DNA of 64,000 nt from Pictodentalium vernedei (taxonomy: Eukaryota > Mollusca > Scaphopoda > Dentaliida > Dentaliidae), in the NCBI GenBank assembly GCA_031216915.1, contig CM062296.1, positions 148,663,340 through 148,727,339 of the forward strand, written 5' to 3'. The notes below the pieces were generated by a model. The model ran no database searches and was not told the origin of the DNA. It saw nothing but the letters and a program-made list of their open reading frames with translations. A program made the translations under genes and the position numbers. Below are positions 33,708 to 44,796 of this stretch, piece after piece; positions within the stretch are counted from its first letter, which is position 1, and each line of letters opens with the position of its first letter.

Positions 33708-34192
33708 TAACCCTTTGAAACGGAACGAATCGTGTAGGAACATGTTACGCCATAATTTTATTAACCCTTTACCTAACGTAACGGCCAAATCCGGCCAGCG
33801 CTATTCTCAAAAATCGCCTATTAATTTTCATTATTTTTTTTCATTTTTTGTCTCAAAAACATAGGTTATGACCCCTCGTTGGAACGAGCTCGTCGAGCTC
33901 GTTCCAACGAGGGGTCATAACCTATGTTTTTGAGACAAAAAATGAAAAAAATAGTTATTAGAGAATTATTTTTGCAACTGTCGTCTGCTTTTCAGGTTAG
34001 GTAAAGGGTTAAGGAGGATGGCTGCTAAGTGAATGTATGGGGAAGTACCAATCAATATTTTCTCCGAGCAGCCATAAGGCTACACATTGAAAATATTAAT
34101 TGATATACCCCCAAATAATGAATACGGACTCTTCCGATTGCTGATATTGAACTGACATGGAAGGTACCACCAGGGCCCAAAGAGTTGAAAGG
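33708..34192. mobile_element. piggyBac-like MITE family C, copy 2, interrupted by A
   Basis: The left end TTAACCCTTTGAAACGGA and the right end TACCACCAGGGCCCAAAGAG belong to family C. The sequence ATAATTTTATTAA before, and GGAGGATGGCTGC after, the nested MITE align with continuous sequence in the reverse complement of C copy 1. The copy ends about 20 bp from the donor of the SLC22-like exon. Confidence 0.75.
33765..34008. mobile_element. piggyBac-like MITE A, nested in C
   Basis: TTAA at 33761-33764 and 34009-34012 flanks CCCTTTACCTAACGTAAC and GTTAGGTAAAGGG. A palindrome of about 100 bp centred on GAGCTCGTCGAGCTC fills its middle; each arm contains TTTTTGTCTCAAAAACATAG or its complement. 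Confidence 0.92.
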
Positions 34193-34212
34193 AAGTCAAC
34201 AGTTATATTTAC

Positions 34213-34394
34213 CGCATCTGCTATATATGGCGCAAGCATTCCGCCGAATCGAGCATTCATTGAACCAGCACCAATTGCCCCATTCCTCACAACAGTTGGA
34301 AATAACTCGACAGAATAGAAGTAGATAACGATGTATGCGCATGCGGCACCAGTCCGGCCAATTAATGCTAATGCGAGCGTTATTCCTTGCAGAT
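34213..34394 (-). CDS. SLC22-like organic cation/anion transporter, single internal exon
   Basis: The minus-strand frame encodes about 60 residues, including IGRTGAACAYIVIYFYSVEL and FPTVVRNGAIGAGSMNARFG, then GGMLAPYIADA. A membrane helix, the ELFPT-VRN motif and the following Gly-rich helix are the late transmembrane region of SLC22 transporters (major facilitator fold), which move organic ions or carnitine across the plasma membrane. The exon is bounded by an acceptor (TTTTATTTGTTGCAG) and a donor (GATGCG then GTAAATA). Beyond the donor the frame loses similarity. No other exon of the gene was found, so the rest may lie outside the window, or this is a relic. Gly and charged motif residues look intact. 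Confidence 0.75.
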
Positions 34395-34512
34395 CTGCAA
34401 CAAATAAAAGTTTTACTTTCAAATGTCAATCCACACTTTTTACTTAAAGGGGGTTTTAGGTGGAGCCAGAGTAAAACAAATAACATGATTATTTAAGTAC
34501 AGATTTTGTGCT

Positions 34513-34742
34513 TACAGTACGGCCAACATGGACTGGTCACTTTCCACGGATGCAGTAATATTAGATTTCAAACATTATTTATAGGAATAATCATCCAAAA
34601 TTTAATTAATGAAGCACCGTGTATTACCTGGTGCTTTATTAATTAAAATTTTGCTGCTGATGATTTTTTATAACCAAGTAAGCCCATGCGTGGTCATTTC
34701 CACCAGCGTGTGGATTACGACCTGTCCACGGCGACTGTACTG
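34513..34742. mobile_element. MITE family D, copy 5
   Basis: The left end TACAGTACGGCCAACATGGA and the right end CCACGGCGACTGTACTGG form the inverted repeats. The centre TTAATTAATGAAGCACCG and its partner are present. Confidence 0.88.
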
Positions 34743-34783
34743 GACTAACATGCACAGATAGAATCATAAAAAAAACTCTACAT

Positions 34784-35425
34784 TTGACACAGGAAGCACT
34801 TGCATTTTTACTTGTTTATCGGTGCTTAACGCCACATCATCATCCTGGCGATATTCAATTACCTGCAGCAAGAATAATTACTGGCGTCACAACCAGTGCT
34901 AGCAAACCCTCACTTCAACTTAAACCTGCTGGGACACACTCCAAGAAAGACGCCGGGCCCATAAGCTTATCCAATTCTTCAAAATGTATCATCAGTTTAC
35001 ACCTCCATATATTTCCGATAAGGTACGACCCATTACGTCATCCATCAGTCATGGTCATAATCTTCGATCAAATCTAAATCAGAGTGTTCCATTTTGTCAC
35101 ACAAATCTGTACCAGACTTATTTCGTCCCATCCGTTATCAACCAGTGGAATAGCGTACCTATTCCAGTGAAAGATAACTCCTCCATTAGACATTTTAGGA
35201 GTTCCAAAAACAATGGCTGCCGACGTCCGCCGTCATTTTACACTGGGGCTAAATCGCAACCAGCACAAACATACCATTGCAGATTAAGGATGCGTTATGG
35301 CCATGTTAATGACCACTTATGTACAATAATCATCTCTCAGCCTCCCCCTTCTGTCAGGGTGGGGAGCACGAAAAAATAGAACATTTATTGTTGAATTGTC
35401 GGATTCAGGTATACTCACTTTTGAC
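34784..35425 (+). pseudogene. LINE (non-LTR retrotransposon) ORF2 3' end, frameshifted
   Basis: Coding similarity shifts between plus-strand frames. LPAARIITGVTTSASKPSL lies in the first frame (34784-35077). PPYISDKVRPI, LPSVINQWNSVPIP-type and RLRMRYGHVNDHL lie in the second (34984-35379). A terminal Cys-His stretch ending IEHLLLNCRI is in a third, near 35350-35405. This order matches the C-terminal part of LINE reverse transcriptase proteins after the polymerase core. The polymerase active site is not in this fragment. It lies between two D-family MITEs and is a dead 5'-truncated copy, as is common for LINEs. Confidence 0.65.
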
Positions 35426-35500
35426 TTAATCTATTGTTCGTTCGGGTATTTCATATTATTTGCTTACCCCGGAAGGACAAAATAGTCTCACCGGAACCAA

Positions 35501-36110
35501 CAGTACGGTCGCTTTCCACCGATGGGAAATATTTCCATGGACGCAATAATATTAGATTCCAAACACTAATTGCAGGAATGATCATCAAAAATTTAATTAA
35601 TGAAGCAACGGTTACAATCTGGTGTTCCATAAATTAAAGTTTTGCTGCTGAAATTTATTTATTTATTGGTGTTTAAGGTCACGTATTTCTGCACAATGGC
35701 TAACCATGACTGACCACGACAGTTTTACGGGTGGAGGAAGCCGGAGTACCCGAAGAGAACCACCGAGCAACGGCGAGCTACTGACAGATCCCAAACATAC
35801 TTTCTCCACACAAGCAGGGTTACCATTGGTTGAAGACAGGTACACCATCGACGTGCAGTACGCCTTATTAAACAACGTCACCGTGCCCCCACGTGGACAA
35901 TGGGCAATGGGGTGAAGTGTCTTGTGCAAGGACACAACGCGGTTGCCGCAGATGGGATTCAAACCGAGGACCTCTCGGCTTGCAGCCTCACCTCTTCCAA
36001 CAAAGCCACCGCGACTGCACTGCTAATCTTTTTTTCATTACATTGTAAATGCATGCGTGGACATCACTGCCCATGCATGCATTACGGTCAACCCACGGCT
36101 TCTGTCCTAC
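35501..36110. mobile_element. MITE family D, copy 6, split by a SINE
   Basis: The left half (CAGTACGGTCGCTTTCCACC to AAGTTTTGCTGCTGA) and right half (TTACATTGTAAATGCATGCG to CCCACGGCTTCTGTCCTA) are separated by a SINE. Both halves align with unbroken copies of D. Confidence 0.8.
35653..36008 (-). repeat. SINE, tRNA-like head 1, alpha tail, nested in D
   Basis: The order on the plus strand is ATTTATTTATTTATTGGTG, alpha tail, body, CTTGTGCAAGGACACAACGC, then the B-box region GATGGGATTCAAACCGAGGA and ACAAAGCCACCGCGAC. A short duplication resembling CTGCTGAA / CTGCTAAT flanks it. Confidence 0.85.
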
Positions 36111-36114
36111 ACAA

Positions 36115-37488
36115 CTATGAACCAAACATCGAACAGTTTGACCACAAAAAGGACCATTAAATCTTTTCATCAAAATTGTTTTAATTTTGTTCTGGCAAAT
36201 TCACAATTAGCCTTACAAATGATCCCCCGCGACGCATAGATGTTGCGACAAGGGTATAGGACCGTCATGACACCGAAATATTTACACAATTGGAATTTTT
36301 TAGACCAAAAACATGAAGCACAGACCTTGTGAGCTTGAGTATTCCAGAAGTTTGTTTAGAAAATTCTCTTTTTCGGTTGAAATTCAATTGAAGATTAGGG
36401 ATGTTCAAGACAAAAATATGAAAACGTCCAGTTTTTAATCTGAATCAGATTTTTAATCATGAGAACAACAGCAGTTTATTGTCTTCCCTAACGGGTCGTT
36501 ATGATTTTATCAAAGTGCTGGAAAACTAGGAGTTACATTTATCTGTGTGTACGTGGGGAAAGGGGGAGGGGCTGTTGAGGGGGGATGTTTTGTTGCAAAT
36601 TGAATTATCTGAGTTGGAAATGGGGCTGACATCTAAGGGGGATGCGTGACCAGGATCGCCGGAAGCACGGAGGCAGAGGGGATAGCTGCCCTCCCTGCCT
36701 TCGGACCATGAGGGACGAGAGGGGAAGACAATGCCATCTTCGCCAGTCAATTGCTTTCAATGATTTATTACCCGATGGGAGGGGGCACCTGCTCTCAAAC
36801 TCCCCCATATTGGTCCTTCGGCCATCGAGACATGCATGCTTCGGTATGTCATAGCGGAGCTACCAGTGGGAGTAAATAACACATTCCCGCGGCCTGACCC
36901 CCTTTTCCTGAAGTGCTTCCGGCGCCCCTGTGTGTGACGTTGAACATTTGGAGGTGGACACATCTTCCAGCCGGCACACCCTTTCTATGACCTTGCTTCA
37001 TTCTATAAAGGGCACGCCATTTACCATAAATAATCAGCTTTCTCGGAATTTATATTAATCTTGTGGCGGTGATATAACCACAGCTGCTGAAAGTACACCT
37101 TCAAAATATATCCGCTCAAACAAAACAAGAAAAAACATTCCGTCAGCGCATTGAATCACACGATGATATTTGACATAAACAAATTCTGCAGATTTATGAT
37201 AAAATGATTAAAAATCGCTATGATTTACTCAAACTATATATAATTTGAGCCTCTCAGAAACGTTTTTGACATTTCGTTTAAAATTGTGGATTTTCACTTA
37301 CTTTTTTTACACAACTAATTAAGCGTATTACATTACTTGTTATTACAATACTGGTTGATTTAATTATTACATTAGTGTTTAATCTTACACTACTGGTTCT
37401 TATTGCACAGCCGGTTGTTACAGGTGTGCTTAATTAGGCCTTGATTTCGCAATATTTTGTTTCTGAAATGGTGATCATTTGGTGTAAC
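36115..37488. other. No recognised gene
   Basis: GC-rich purine stretch at 36540-36960 with overlapping ORFs on both strands and no domain motif. AT-rich sequence continues to 37488. Confidence 0.4.
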
Positions 37489-37490
37489 TA

Positions 37491-38820
37491 CAGTTGAGAC
37501 TAGAAGTCCCGTCACAATTAGCACAGAATACGCTAGTTAGTTAATGCGTTCCTTACTGCAGAAGGTATCACAGAACTAAATATATTCCCATAGGCGACCA
37601 TTATAACGTTCAGGTGGAAAAAATATGATCGCATCACTTTAATTTTGGCATTCAAATATCTCTGTCAAGTATAGCGCTTCAGACAACTTTTTTCTGAACT
37701 GAAAACAGGGGGTCATGCAACAAATAAGAGAGAAAAACTGACACAAAGGTAAGTACCGGTCACGTGCACATATTTTTCAGGGAATTCCCTACAAAAACAC
37801 ACAAAAAGTAAATTGTATTTTTTAGGTCCAAATGGCATCAAATCACCCTCTTTTTTATCAGGAATATTCAACAATAATGCAAGATGTCAATAGAATGTTT
37901 CAAACTGTTATTGAAACAATGGATTTTCCCAAGGCTGTTTATTTTTAGAGATTGTGTCATTTCCGAGTGCAACATTTTAAGGCGGTTCACTCTAAGTTCA
38001 ATATTTAGTTCCGCGATACCAGAAGAATGAAGTAGGCTGATATACACAAACGACTACTACTAAATCGCTGTTAGGTAGATTTGTTTAGTAATTATTTACA
38101 ATTTCTAGAGACAAAACACAAGAAACACTTCCAAACTTTCATCACATATGATGAAAGTTTGGAAGTGTTTCTTGTTCTGTTATGAACAATTATAAATACT
38201 TATCGAGAGGAGAATGTATGGCTCTGCGATAAAGTAGTAATATATTATGTACATGCAGTCGAATTTTAATATCTGTTTACGTCATTGGATGCACATGTAG
38301 GCCACTATAGGTTAGGAATGATGTTAATGATCTGTATTTACTAGCTGCGGCAACCGCGTTGTGTCTTTGGGCAAGACACTTCATATCCATTGCCCGCGTG
38401 GGGGCACGATGACACCGTGTACTAATGCGTACTGCACGTCGATGGTACGCATGTCTTCAACCAATCTAACCCTGCCTGAGCTGCTGTGCGGAGTTACGAT
38501 GATGGGGAGCTGGCAGCTGCTCGTCGTTGCTTGGTGGTTCTCTCCGGGTTCTCCATCTTCCTCCACCCGTAAAACTGCCACGGTCATGATTAGCCACTGT
38601 GCATAAATATGTGACCTTAAACATCAATAAATAAATAAATAAATAAATAAATATATTTACTAGAACAGAATTGTACATAATTGGGCCAGCTGGATATTTT
38701 TCTGCAGGAGTTGAGTTACGCTAATGGGGAAGTTTTGACAGGGACAAAAGTGCACTTACTCAGCACGCTATTACTTCTAAATAGTGCACCATACAGTTAC
38801 AGGGCTTCTCGTTTCAACTA
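37491..38820. mobile_element. Tc1-like non-autonomous element, copy 1
   Basis: TA precedes CAGTTGAGACTAGAAGTCCC at 37491, and the far end is the complement of AGTTGAAACGAGAAGCCCTG before TATA. A 58-bp hairpin lies at 38118-38175. A SINE is inserted at 38342-38638. No transposase ORF is readable. The end sequence CAGTTGAA with TA flanks is typical of Tc1 elements. Confidence 0.75.
38342..38640 (+). repeat. SINE, alpha tail, lacking the tRNA head, inside Tc1-like copy 1
   Basis: It starts at CTGCGGCAACCGCGTTGTGT and ends in AATAAATAAATAAATA. TATTTACTAG occurs on both sides (10 bp). The second Tc1-like copy has this site unoccupied (GTTTACTAGTATAGAACTG near 45325). Confidence 0.92.
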
Positions 38821-38867
38821 TATGCTGCAACTCAATAGAGATCTGACCAAGGAAAAGACCACTTTAA

Positions 38868-39114
38868 CCCTTCACCTAACATAAAAAGCAGACGACACTT
38901 GCAAAACAAATTCTTGAATAACTATTTTTCTTTCATTTTCGTCTCAAAAACATAGGTTATAACCCCTCATTGGAACGAGCTCGACGAACTCGTTCCAACG
39001 AGGGGTCATAACCTATGTTTTTGAGACAGAAAAATGGAAAAAAATAATCAAAATTAATTGGGAGATTTTTGAGAATAGCGCTGGCCTGTTTTGGACGTTA
39101 TGTTGGATAAAGGG
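38868..39114. mobile_element. piggyBac-like MITE A
   Basis: TTAA at 38864-38867 and 39115-39118 flanks CCCTTCACCTAACATAAA and ATGTTGGATAAAGGG. The central palindrome is CATTGGAACGAGCTCGACGA with its complement. Confidence 0.9.
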
Positions 39115-39119
39115 TTAAT

Positions 39120-40175
39120 GATCACTGTACTGTACATTGGAACGTCAAAACTAAATAGTCAATGCGTTTGACAAATCTTTAAATCAGGGGTGTGGCTGGG
39201 GGTCGGGGCGAGGGTGTGACCCATCCGGTTCTGAATTTCCAACTGTATCGTCCTGCCTGCCGAACATGCAACTTTTTGGAGAACCATTTCCACCCACTAC
39301 CCTTAAGTGGAAATTTTGTAACTGCTACCTGTGAATTTCCAGGTACTGAAGACATCCGAATGCACCCTCCTCCCTTGTGTTCGAAATCTATTACCTTTGG
39401 GTTCTGGTTGCAGATCGTCTCTTGAGTGCAACAAGGCGTCATCAGAAATGCTCGGGCATTGCATGTGGCACCAAGTTGCACTCACTGAACAAAATATTGA
39501 CTTTTGTAAGACAGTCCAATAAAATGTGGTTAAATTGTCCTCCGCTGATGAGATTTCCCCAAACCGACCTACACCACACTATGTTTGTAATTATATCGAG
39601 CGGTACGGTGTGGAATGGGAAATCTAACACGAGGGGGGAAGTCTTCTGACCCAGACAGAAAGCCTGCCGAGTGCCGCGGTTAAACATCTTTCTCCAAGTG
39701 TACGATTTCCCCTTCCCACTCCACACCAATGGAGGGCGATTTTTTTCCCACCGCACCCCGCATGACATCATCGAAATCAACATGTTGCTCGTATGATACA
39801 AATGTACTGTTGTACCGACTGATCGTGGAGATAAAAAAATAATTGCTTATTCAAAAAGGGCATCGATAAGTCTCCGACACCGAAGGTATATTCCACGAAA
39901 ACGAACGATAACTCACAACAGGGATGGGATAGCAAATCGAGACGAGCTGAAACAGCTAACATACCACCGACGTCACCTTTGAAATTATGGATTCCTATGA
40001 TGTCGTGTGGCGTGCGGGGGAGAGAAATCATCCTCGTGTGGTGTGGCGAGATGGGCAGCTGTATTAATGGACATGAAACAGAATGCAAACTTTGTTTGCA
40101 AAATGCGGCATATGGTGGGATAGCGCGGTGATCATTAACTATTCAAATAGGGATGGTCGGGTGGGGTGAGTAAGA
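39120..40175. other. No supported gene; possible decayed foldback
   Basis: ORFs overlap on both strands at 39179-39801 without motifs. GGAATGGGAAATCTAACACG (about 39612) and CGATTTCCCCTTCCCACTCC (about 39702) form diverged inverted arms like family G. Confidence 0.35.
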
Positions 40176-40424
40176 TACAGCACAGACGCCGTGGACTGGA
40201 CACTTTCCACGGGTGGGCTATATTTTCACGGACGCAATACTATTAGATACAAAACAAGTATTATAGGAATAAGCATAAAAAATGTAATTAATGAAGCACC
40301 GGGTACAATCCGGTGCTTCATTAATTAAAATTTGCTGATGATGATTTTTCCTACCTGTTCAACGCATGCGTGGACATCACTGCCTACGCGTGATTTACGA
40401 CCTGTCCACGGCGACTGTATTGTA
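40176..40424. mobile_element. MITE family D, copy 7
   Basis: The ends TACAGCACAGACGCCGTGGA and CCACGGCGACTGTATTGTA are inverted. The centre is ATTAATGAAGCACCGGGTAC with its complement. Confidence 0.9.
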
Positions 40425-40574
40425 GACCTCTTATCGACGTATCTCATCCGAAACACTCATTTCTCCACCAACTTCCTATGCAAGATATACGTATCTCATT
40501 TGACAGGCTTATTAGAATTTTTAATGAGTGCACGGAGTATTTCATCATCGCACGTTCTTCGGTAAACAAGCAAC

Positions 40575-40874
40575 ATGGCCTCACGTTTCGGAAATATTAG
40601 CAGACGAACGTTTGTCGGAGAAAGTAGAAATAAAAACACAAACCATAAAACCGAAGTACACTTTTATGAGTTTTGGGGTGAACGGCATTATGAGTGGAGA
40701 GAGTTACACGAAATTCTTGTCGAAAAGTTATGCGAATACATTGCAGAATTCATCGAAATGTGTCAATGTCCATTTGACTACAATACTTTAACCCCTGTCT
40801 TAACGGCGTGGGGATTTAATTTCGCGGTATATACCTGTGGCATATACAGAACTTTTGTGATCTCTTTCCGATAA
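40575..40874 (+). CDS. Candidate coding ORF, function unknown
   Basis: A 99-codon frame from ATG (context AACATGGCC) encodes a balanced sequence. It has an aromatic-rich segment VHFYEFWGERHYEWRELHEI and an acidic helix EKLCEYIAEFIEMCQCPFDY. The composition differs from nearby low-complexity ORFs and the start context is good, so it may be a small gene or first exon. I do not recognise a family and see no downstream exon. No signal peptide or membrane segment is obvious. Overlapping frame 40528-40791 looks like its shadow. Confidence 0.35.
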   Translation: MASRFGNISRRTFVGESRNKNTNHKTEVHFYEFWGERHYEWRELHEILVEKLCEYIAEFIEMCQCPFDYNTLTPVLTAWGFNFAVYTCGIYRTFVISFR

Positions 40875-40984
40875 GCAAATCAGTTTTTTTCGGAAATGGA
40901 CAACAAAATTGTTCGATATAGCAGCACGTGCCCTGGATTTGTTTTGATGACGTCAGAGTGTTTTGGCGGGGGAAGAACAATTAT

Positions 40985-41132
40985 CCCTGATGGGGTGGGT
41001 GTGAGATGGAATAATCTCAACCTCGTCACAAGATATTTATTCCAGACACTCGGGAAGCCTCGTGTCTGGCCCAAATATCTTGCCTTCCGGTGAGATTTCC
41101 CCATCTTACACCCACCCCCATCAGGGATAATT
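40985..41132. mobile_element. Foldback family G, copy 2
   Basis: The arms CCCTGATGGGGTGGGTGTGA and CACCCACCCCCATCAGGG enclose inner arms with CAAGATATTTATTCCAGACA and its diverged complement. The inner sequence resembles the hairpin at 23041-23178. Confidence 0.75.
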
Positions 41133-41754
41133 ATAATCTGTATAGGTAGGTGGTCGGAGAAAATAATCATTTCCGAACTGCTCGTAGTCTCGATTCCATC
41201 GATGAGCAAGAAGGGTTTCGAAGGACTCCTGACATGTCTGCATATGGTTACGCTTGTCTGCACGTGGACTTTCTCTGCATCTATCAGCAGTTGACGGTAA
41301 AATGTTCCTCAGAAATTAGCGATGAGTACCATCACTTCGGGCCACACGGTACGGCTCAATACTTGGCATTTATCAGTTCGTTTTTTTTTTCTTGTGTGTG
41401 TGTTCACGTTTTTAATCCCAAACCTCATTTCTTCTGCTAGGGGAGATGTCGTAATAATTACTTTTGGAAAAACATATGTTTGAAAAACGGAATCCCCAGG
41501 ATTCTTGTTGGCAAAAGGGAATTATTTAAGCCTGGGGGGCTGTTGGGCAAGTTATTTGACATAAAACTAATTTTCCGACAAAATGAAAGTCTTATTGGGA
41601 TTCAACGTTTTAGCGGACTTCTTTTCTCCGGAATAACGGACTACGTGCATTATGGTATCTTCTGATGAAGTACAAAGCTAAAATAGCCTGCCCCTTCCAT
41701 AAGATGGCCTCAAGTCAATCAACGTGATAACTGCCCCACATCGATGACCTTTGG

Positions 41755-43020
41755 TGACGTGAAAGCTGTAGTCACAGCGTAACAGTTTCATTTCTTCGAA
41801 CGTTGTGGTTTATACCAGGCACGAAAACTGTTAACACTGTATCTAGGTCCCTAAGAATCATATATTTTCGATTCGAATCGAATCTCGAATCGAGTCTGTT
41901 ATTCGAAATCGAATCGTACATCGAATCGAATACATGCGTATTGAAGTCCGGACTGATGAAATATTCCATCTACATCGTCTCTTCATAGAAGGCATGCCTT
42001 GATAATGTAGTTGGAATATTACCCAAAAAGGAATTTTGTTCAAAAACAGAAACGGGTGCGAAAATTCTGTACTGGGCGCTGCACGGTGATAGCTGCTAGC
42101 AACCGTGAGCTCACCGCCAATATTGCTTCGCAACTTCAAATTTGCTTTCAGCAGTGGCAGTGACTAGAGAAATTGGAATTATCATGGATCGTGGCATGGA
42201 TACAGATGCTTTTTATGTTAATTTATACCATAATTATACCCATTGTACTATATATGACAAGCCTATGACATTAATATTAGCTTTACACACCAACCGTGGT
42301 GAACATGCCAGCAATGGGATTTCAATAGTAAAACTTTACACCTACAGTGAAACTCCATCCAAGTTGACCTTTGGTGACCTCGACCTTAATGCAAATTTGT
42401 CTAAATTTATTGCAAGTCACCTTGCGAAGAGTGAAATGAAAGTGGCAATTATTTGTTACGTTTTTGAATAAGTTTACCCCCATAAGACACCAAAACTTAA
42501 CAAGCATGCACTGTCTCATGTTAATAAAGCATCCAAAACTCGAAATGGTATGTTATTATGCTATTAAAATGAAAAAAAGGCTCAGTTTCATTTTCCATTT
42601 CGTTTCGGCGATAACATTGACAGCGGAAGGACCGCCCACCGATGCTCGGGTAACCAAAAACAGATTCGCCATATATGTACGTCTGGTGCTCAGTAAAATC
42701 GACAAAAATAATAGCGACTCTTGATAATCTGACGATCATGGTATAAATAAAATATACCCATAGTAGCTTGGTGTACCAAATGTTCACCACTCGTGGTGAA
42801 CATTTGATACACCAAGCTACTATAGGTATATTCTATATATAGCTAAAATGACACTCGGTCTTTATTTTCAGCAGTATCTTGTACAATTTTGTATTTCAGC
42901 TATAGGTTTTGCGTGACGACAAAGATGACTGATAACAAGCGAAGGTGAGCGATTCGACTTGAGATTCGAAATAGAATCGTACTTTGAAGCTTGGCAGGGC
43001 CCAAACTGTATCAACTTTCC
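41755..43020 (+). mobile_element. Element J, copy 1, GATTCGAATCG subterminal arrays
   Basis: Dense GATTCGAATCGAATC-type repeats lie near both ends (41869-41935 and 42950-42985). The interior has AAAACAGAAACGGGTGCGA, CACGGT-AGCTG, AACCGTGAGCTCA and GCATGGATACAGATGCTTT. All of these recur, inverted, at 59375-60450. A hairpin of 38 bp (42751-42831) is specific to this copy. The frame at 42142-42471 is not called a gene because part of its sequence is shared with the other copy. Confidence 0.6.
42751..42831. repeat. Hairpin, about 38-bp stem
   Basis: The arms AATATACCCATAGTAGCTTG with GTGTACCAAATGTTCACCA and their complement are separated by CTCG. Two mismatches. Confidence 0.9.
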
Positions 43021-43310
43021 AATCTCGAAAATTATTATTTTATCAATAATAACTAAAATATGTTGCAAATATTCGATTTAAATTGACGCCAAAAATGTAC
43101 ACGTCATCAATATATTATTTTTTCAAAGACATCAAAGTAGATTCGGTAAAAAGTCATCGACGACTGCATGACGTCAGAACCCTGAAAACTTTCGAGAGAT
43201 GTATTTTTTTTATCATTGCAGAGCATTATTTATTATTCTTACAAGAATAATAAGATAAAAAAAATATTTACGAGATGAAGGTGATATCTGGAACCAACGC
43301 TATAAAGCGT

Positions 43311-44030
43311 TTACAATTGTATTTTCTAAAATTGTATTTTCTACCTATTAATATAACTGATTAAAGTGAATCATTGGCATTTTAAAAGATATGGCAATCT
43401 ATTTATGCTACTATTGTTTAACTGTGAAAATCCACCAAAATATGCTCAGAATTATTGTACCACGATAAACTAACTCCCGGTCATTTCCCTCACTAGAGTA
43501 TATGTTCTTATGATAGACCAACAACGTTAAAATTTAGAATTCTCTTGTTACAGTATCAAGGTACAAACATGGAGGTGGTTCGGTTCGGACTAGGCGCTCC
43601 TTACTCTTTCTCTTCCTAAGAACTGTATTTCTATCTTCTTACTCTATATCAGTTAGGGAAATCTAACCAATTTGTATCTTTTTATAGTATTTTCTATTTT
43701 TCTTCATTAGCGAATTATTTGTGTCAACAGGTATCTTATTGTACACGTTCTTGATAGAAGGAATTGGTCTCACTGTCTTCTCGTTTGCTTTCTGTTAAAA
43801 TTACTATGAGTGGAAACGACCACAGATAAGTTAACAGCTTACTGTCGAATCCACACCCAATGATAATGTAAGCTATGTATTACCATGGAAATTCTTTTGA
43901 AATAAATACTGTTTAAACTAAATTGCCATATCTTTTAAAATGCTAATGATTCATTTCAACCCATTTAAAGTCATAACTAGAAAATACAATTCTATAAAAT
44001 ACAACTGTAAAATTGTAACCGTATTGGCCC
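43311..44030. mobile_element. Element P with about 100-bp inverted repeats
   Basis: Left arm 43311-43412 (GTTTACAATTGTATTTTCTA to AAAAGATATGGCAAT) is the inverse of 43921-44030. No ORF in the interior shows a motif. The ORF at 43940-44185 overlaps the right arm and is not called. Confidence 0.65.
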
Positions 44031-44034
44031 CTAG

Positions 44035-44795
44035 AAGCAATAGTCGTGAAACGCGCAAGGAAATTATCAGTTGTCCAAAGTATTCACAGTCTGCTTGTTT
44101 CCAGTTCTACACTGAGTTACCTGTTTCTGACAGAGAACTAATAAAGGAATTTCAACAGAAAAAAGTGAAACCACGTGGAATTTAAGATAAAGAAACACGT
44201 TTGAATTTAAAAGATATTGAGTGGAAGTTTATTTTCAAAATATCGTTATGATACAAAATAGATATTCAAAATAATATTTGTTCATTTCACACACCCAACT
44301 ACACAGATATACACTCCACATATACATACGTCCTGTTTTTTTTTCAAGAACGCTATATGCACTATTGATCAAGTAAAAAACGAAATACATCTGTTTGCGA
44401 TAACACTTCACCCCATTCGTTATATGCGTCTCACTTCTTAACTGTTTTTAAAACGATTAATTAAATATACAATAAAATAAATAATATTATTAAGTGATTG
44501 TCACATCGAAGGTCGAGTATACCGTATTTAGACAGTGAATGATTATCTAGGTTATGGTTTACGCTTAAATTCTTGCATAACAAATAACCTTACTGTGAGT
44601 AGAAATATATCGCCTTTTCTAACGAATGTATAGCAATTTTCAATCTTCTGAAATTAGTCACGGAAATTCTCCATTTTGTTCTGGTCCTTTGACATATATG
44701 GCATAACAGCGCATCTTTTTTGGAACTTTTTTTACTTCTCTGAATGCGTCTGAAAAGTTCTTCAGGTGACACAACCTGCTTCATTTCGCCAACGT
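44035..44795. other. No recognised feature
   Basis: AT-rich sequence; a short minus-strand ORF at 44590-44784 has no recognisable domain. Confidence 0.4.
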
Positions 44796-44796
44796 A

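Noticed and set aside
39442..39801. 119-codon minus-strand ORF
   Set aside because: It overlaps other ORFs on both strands, has no motif and spans diverged inverted arms of a foldback.
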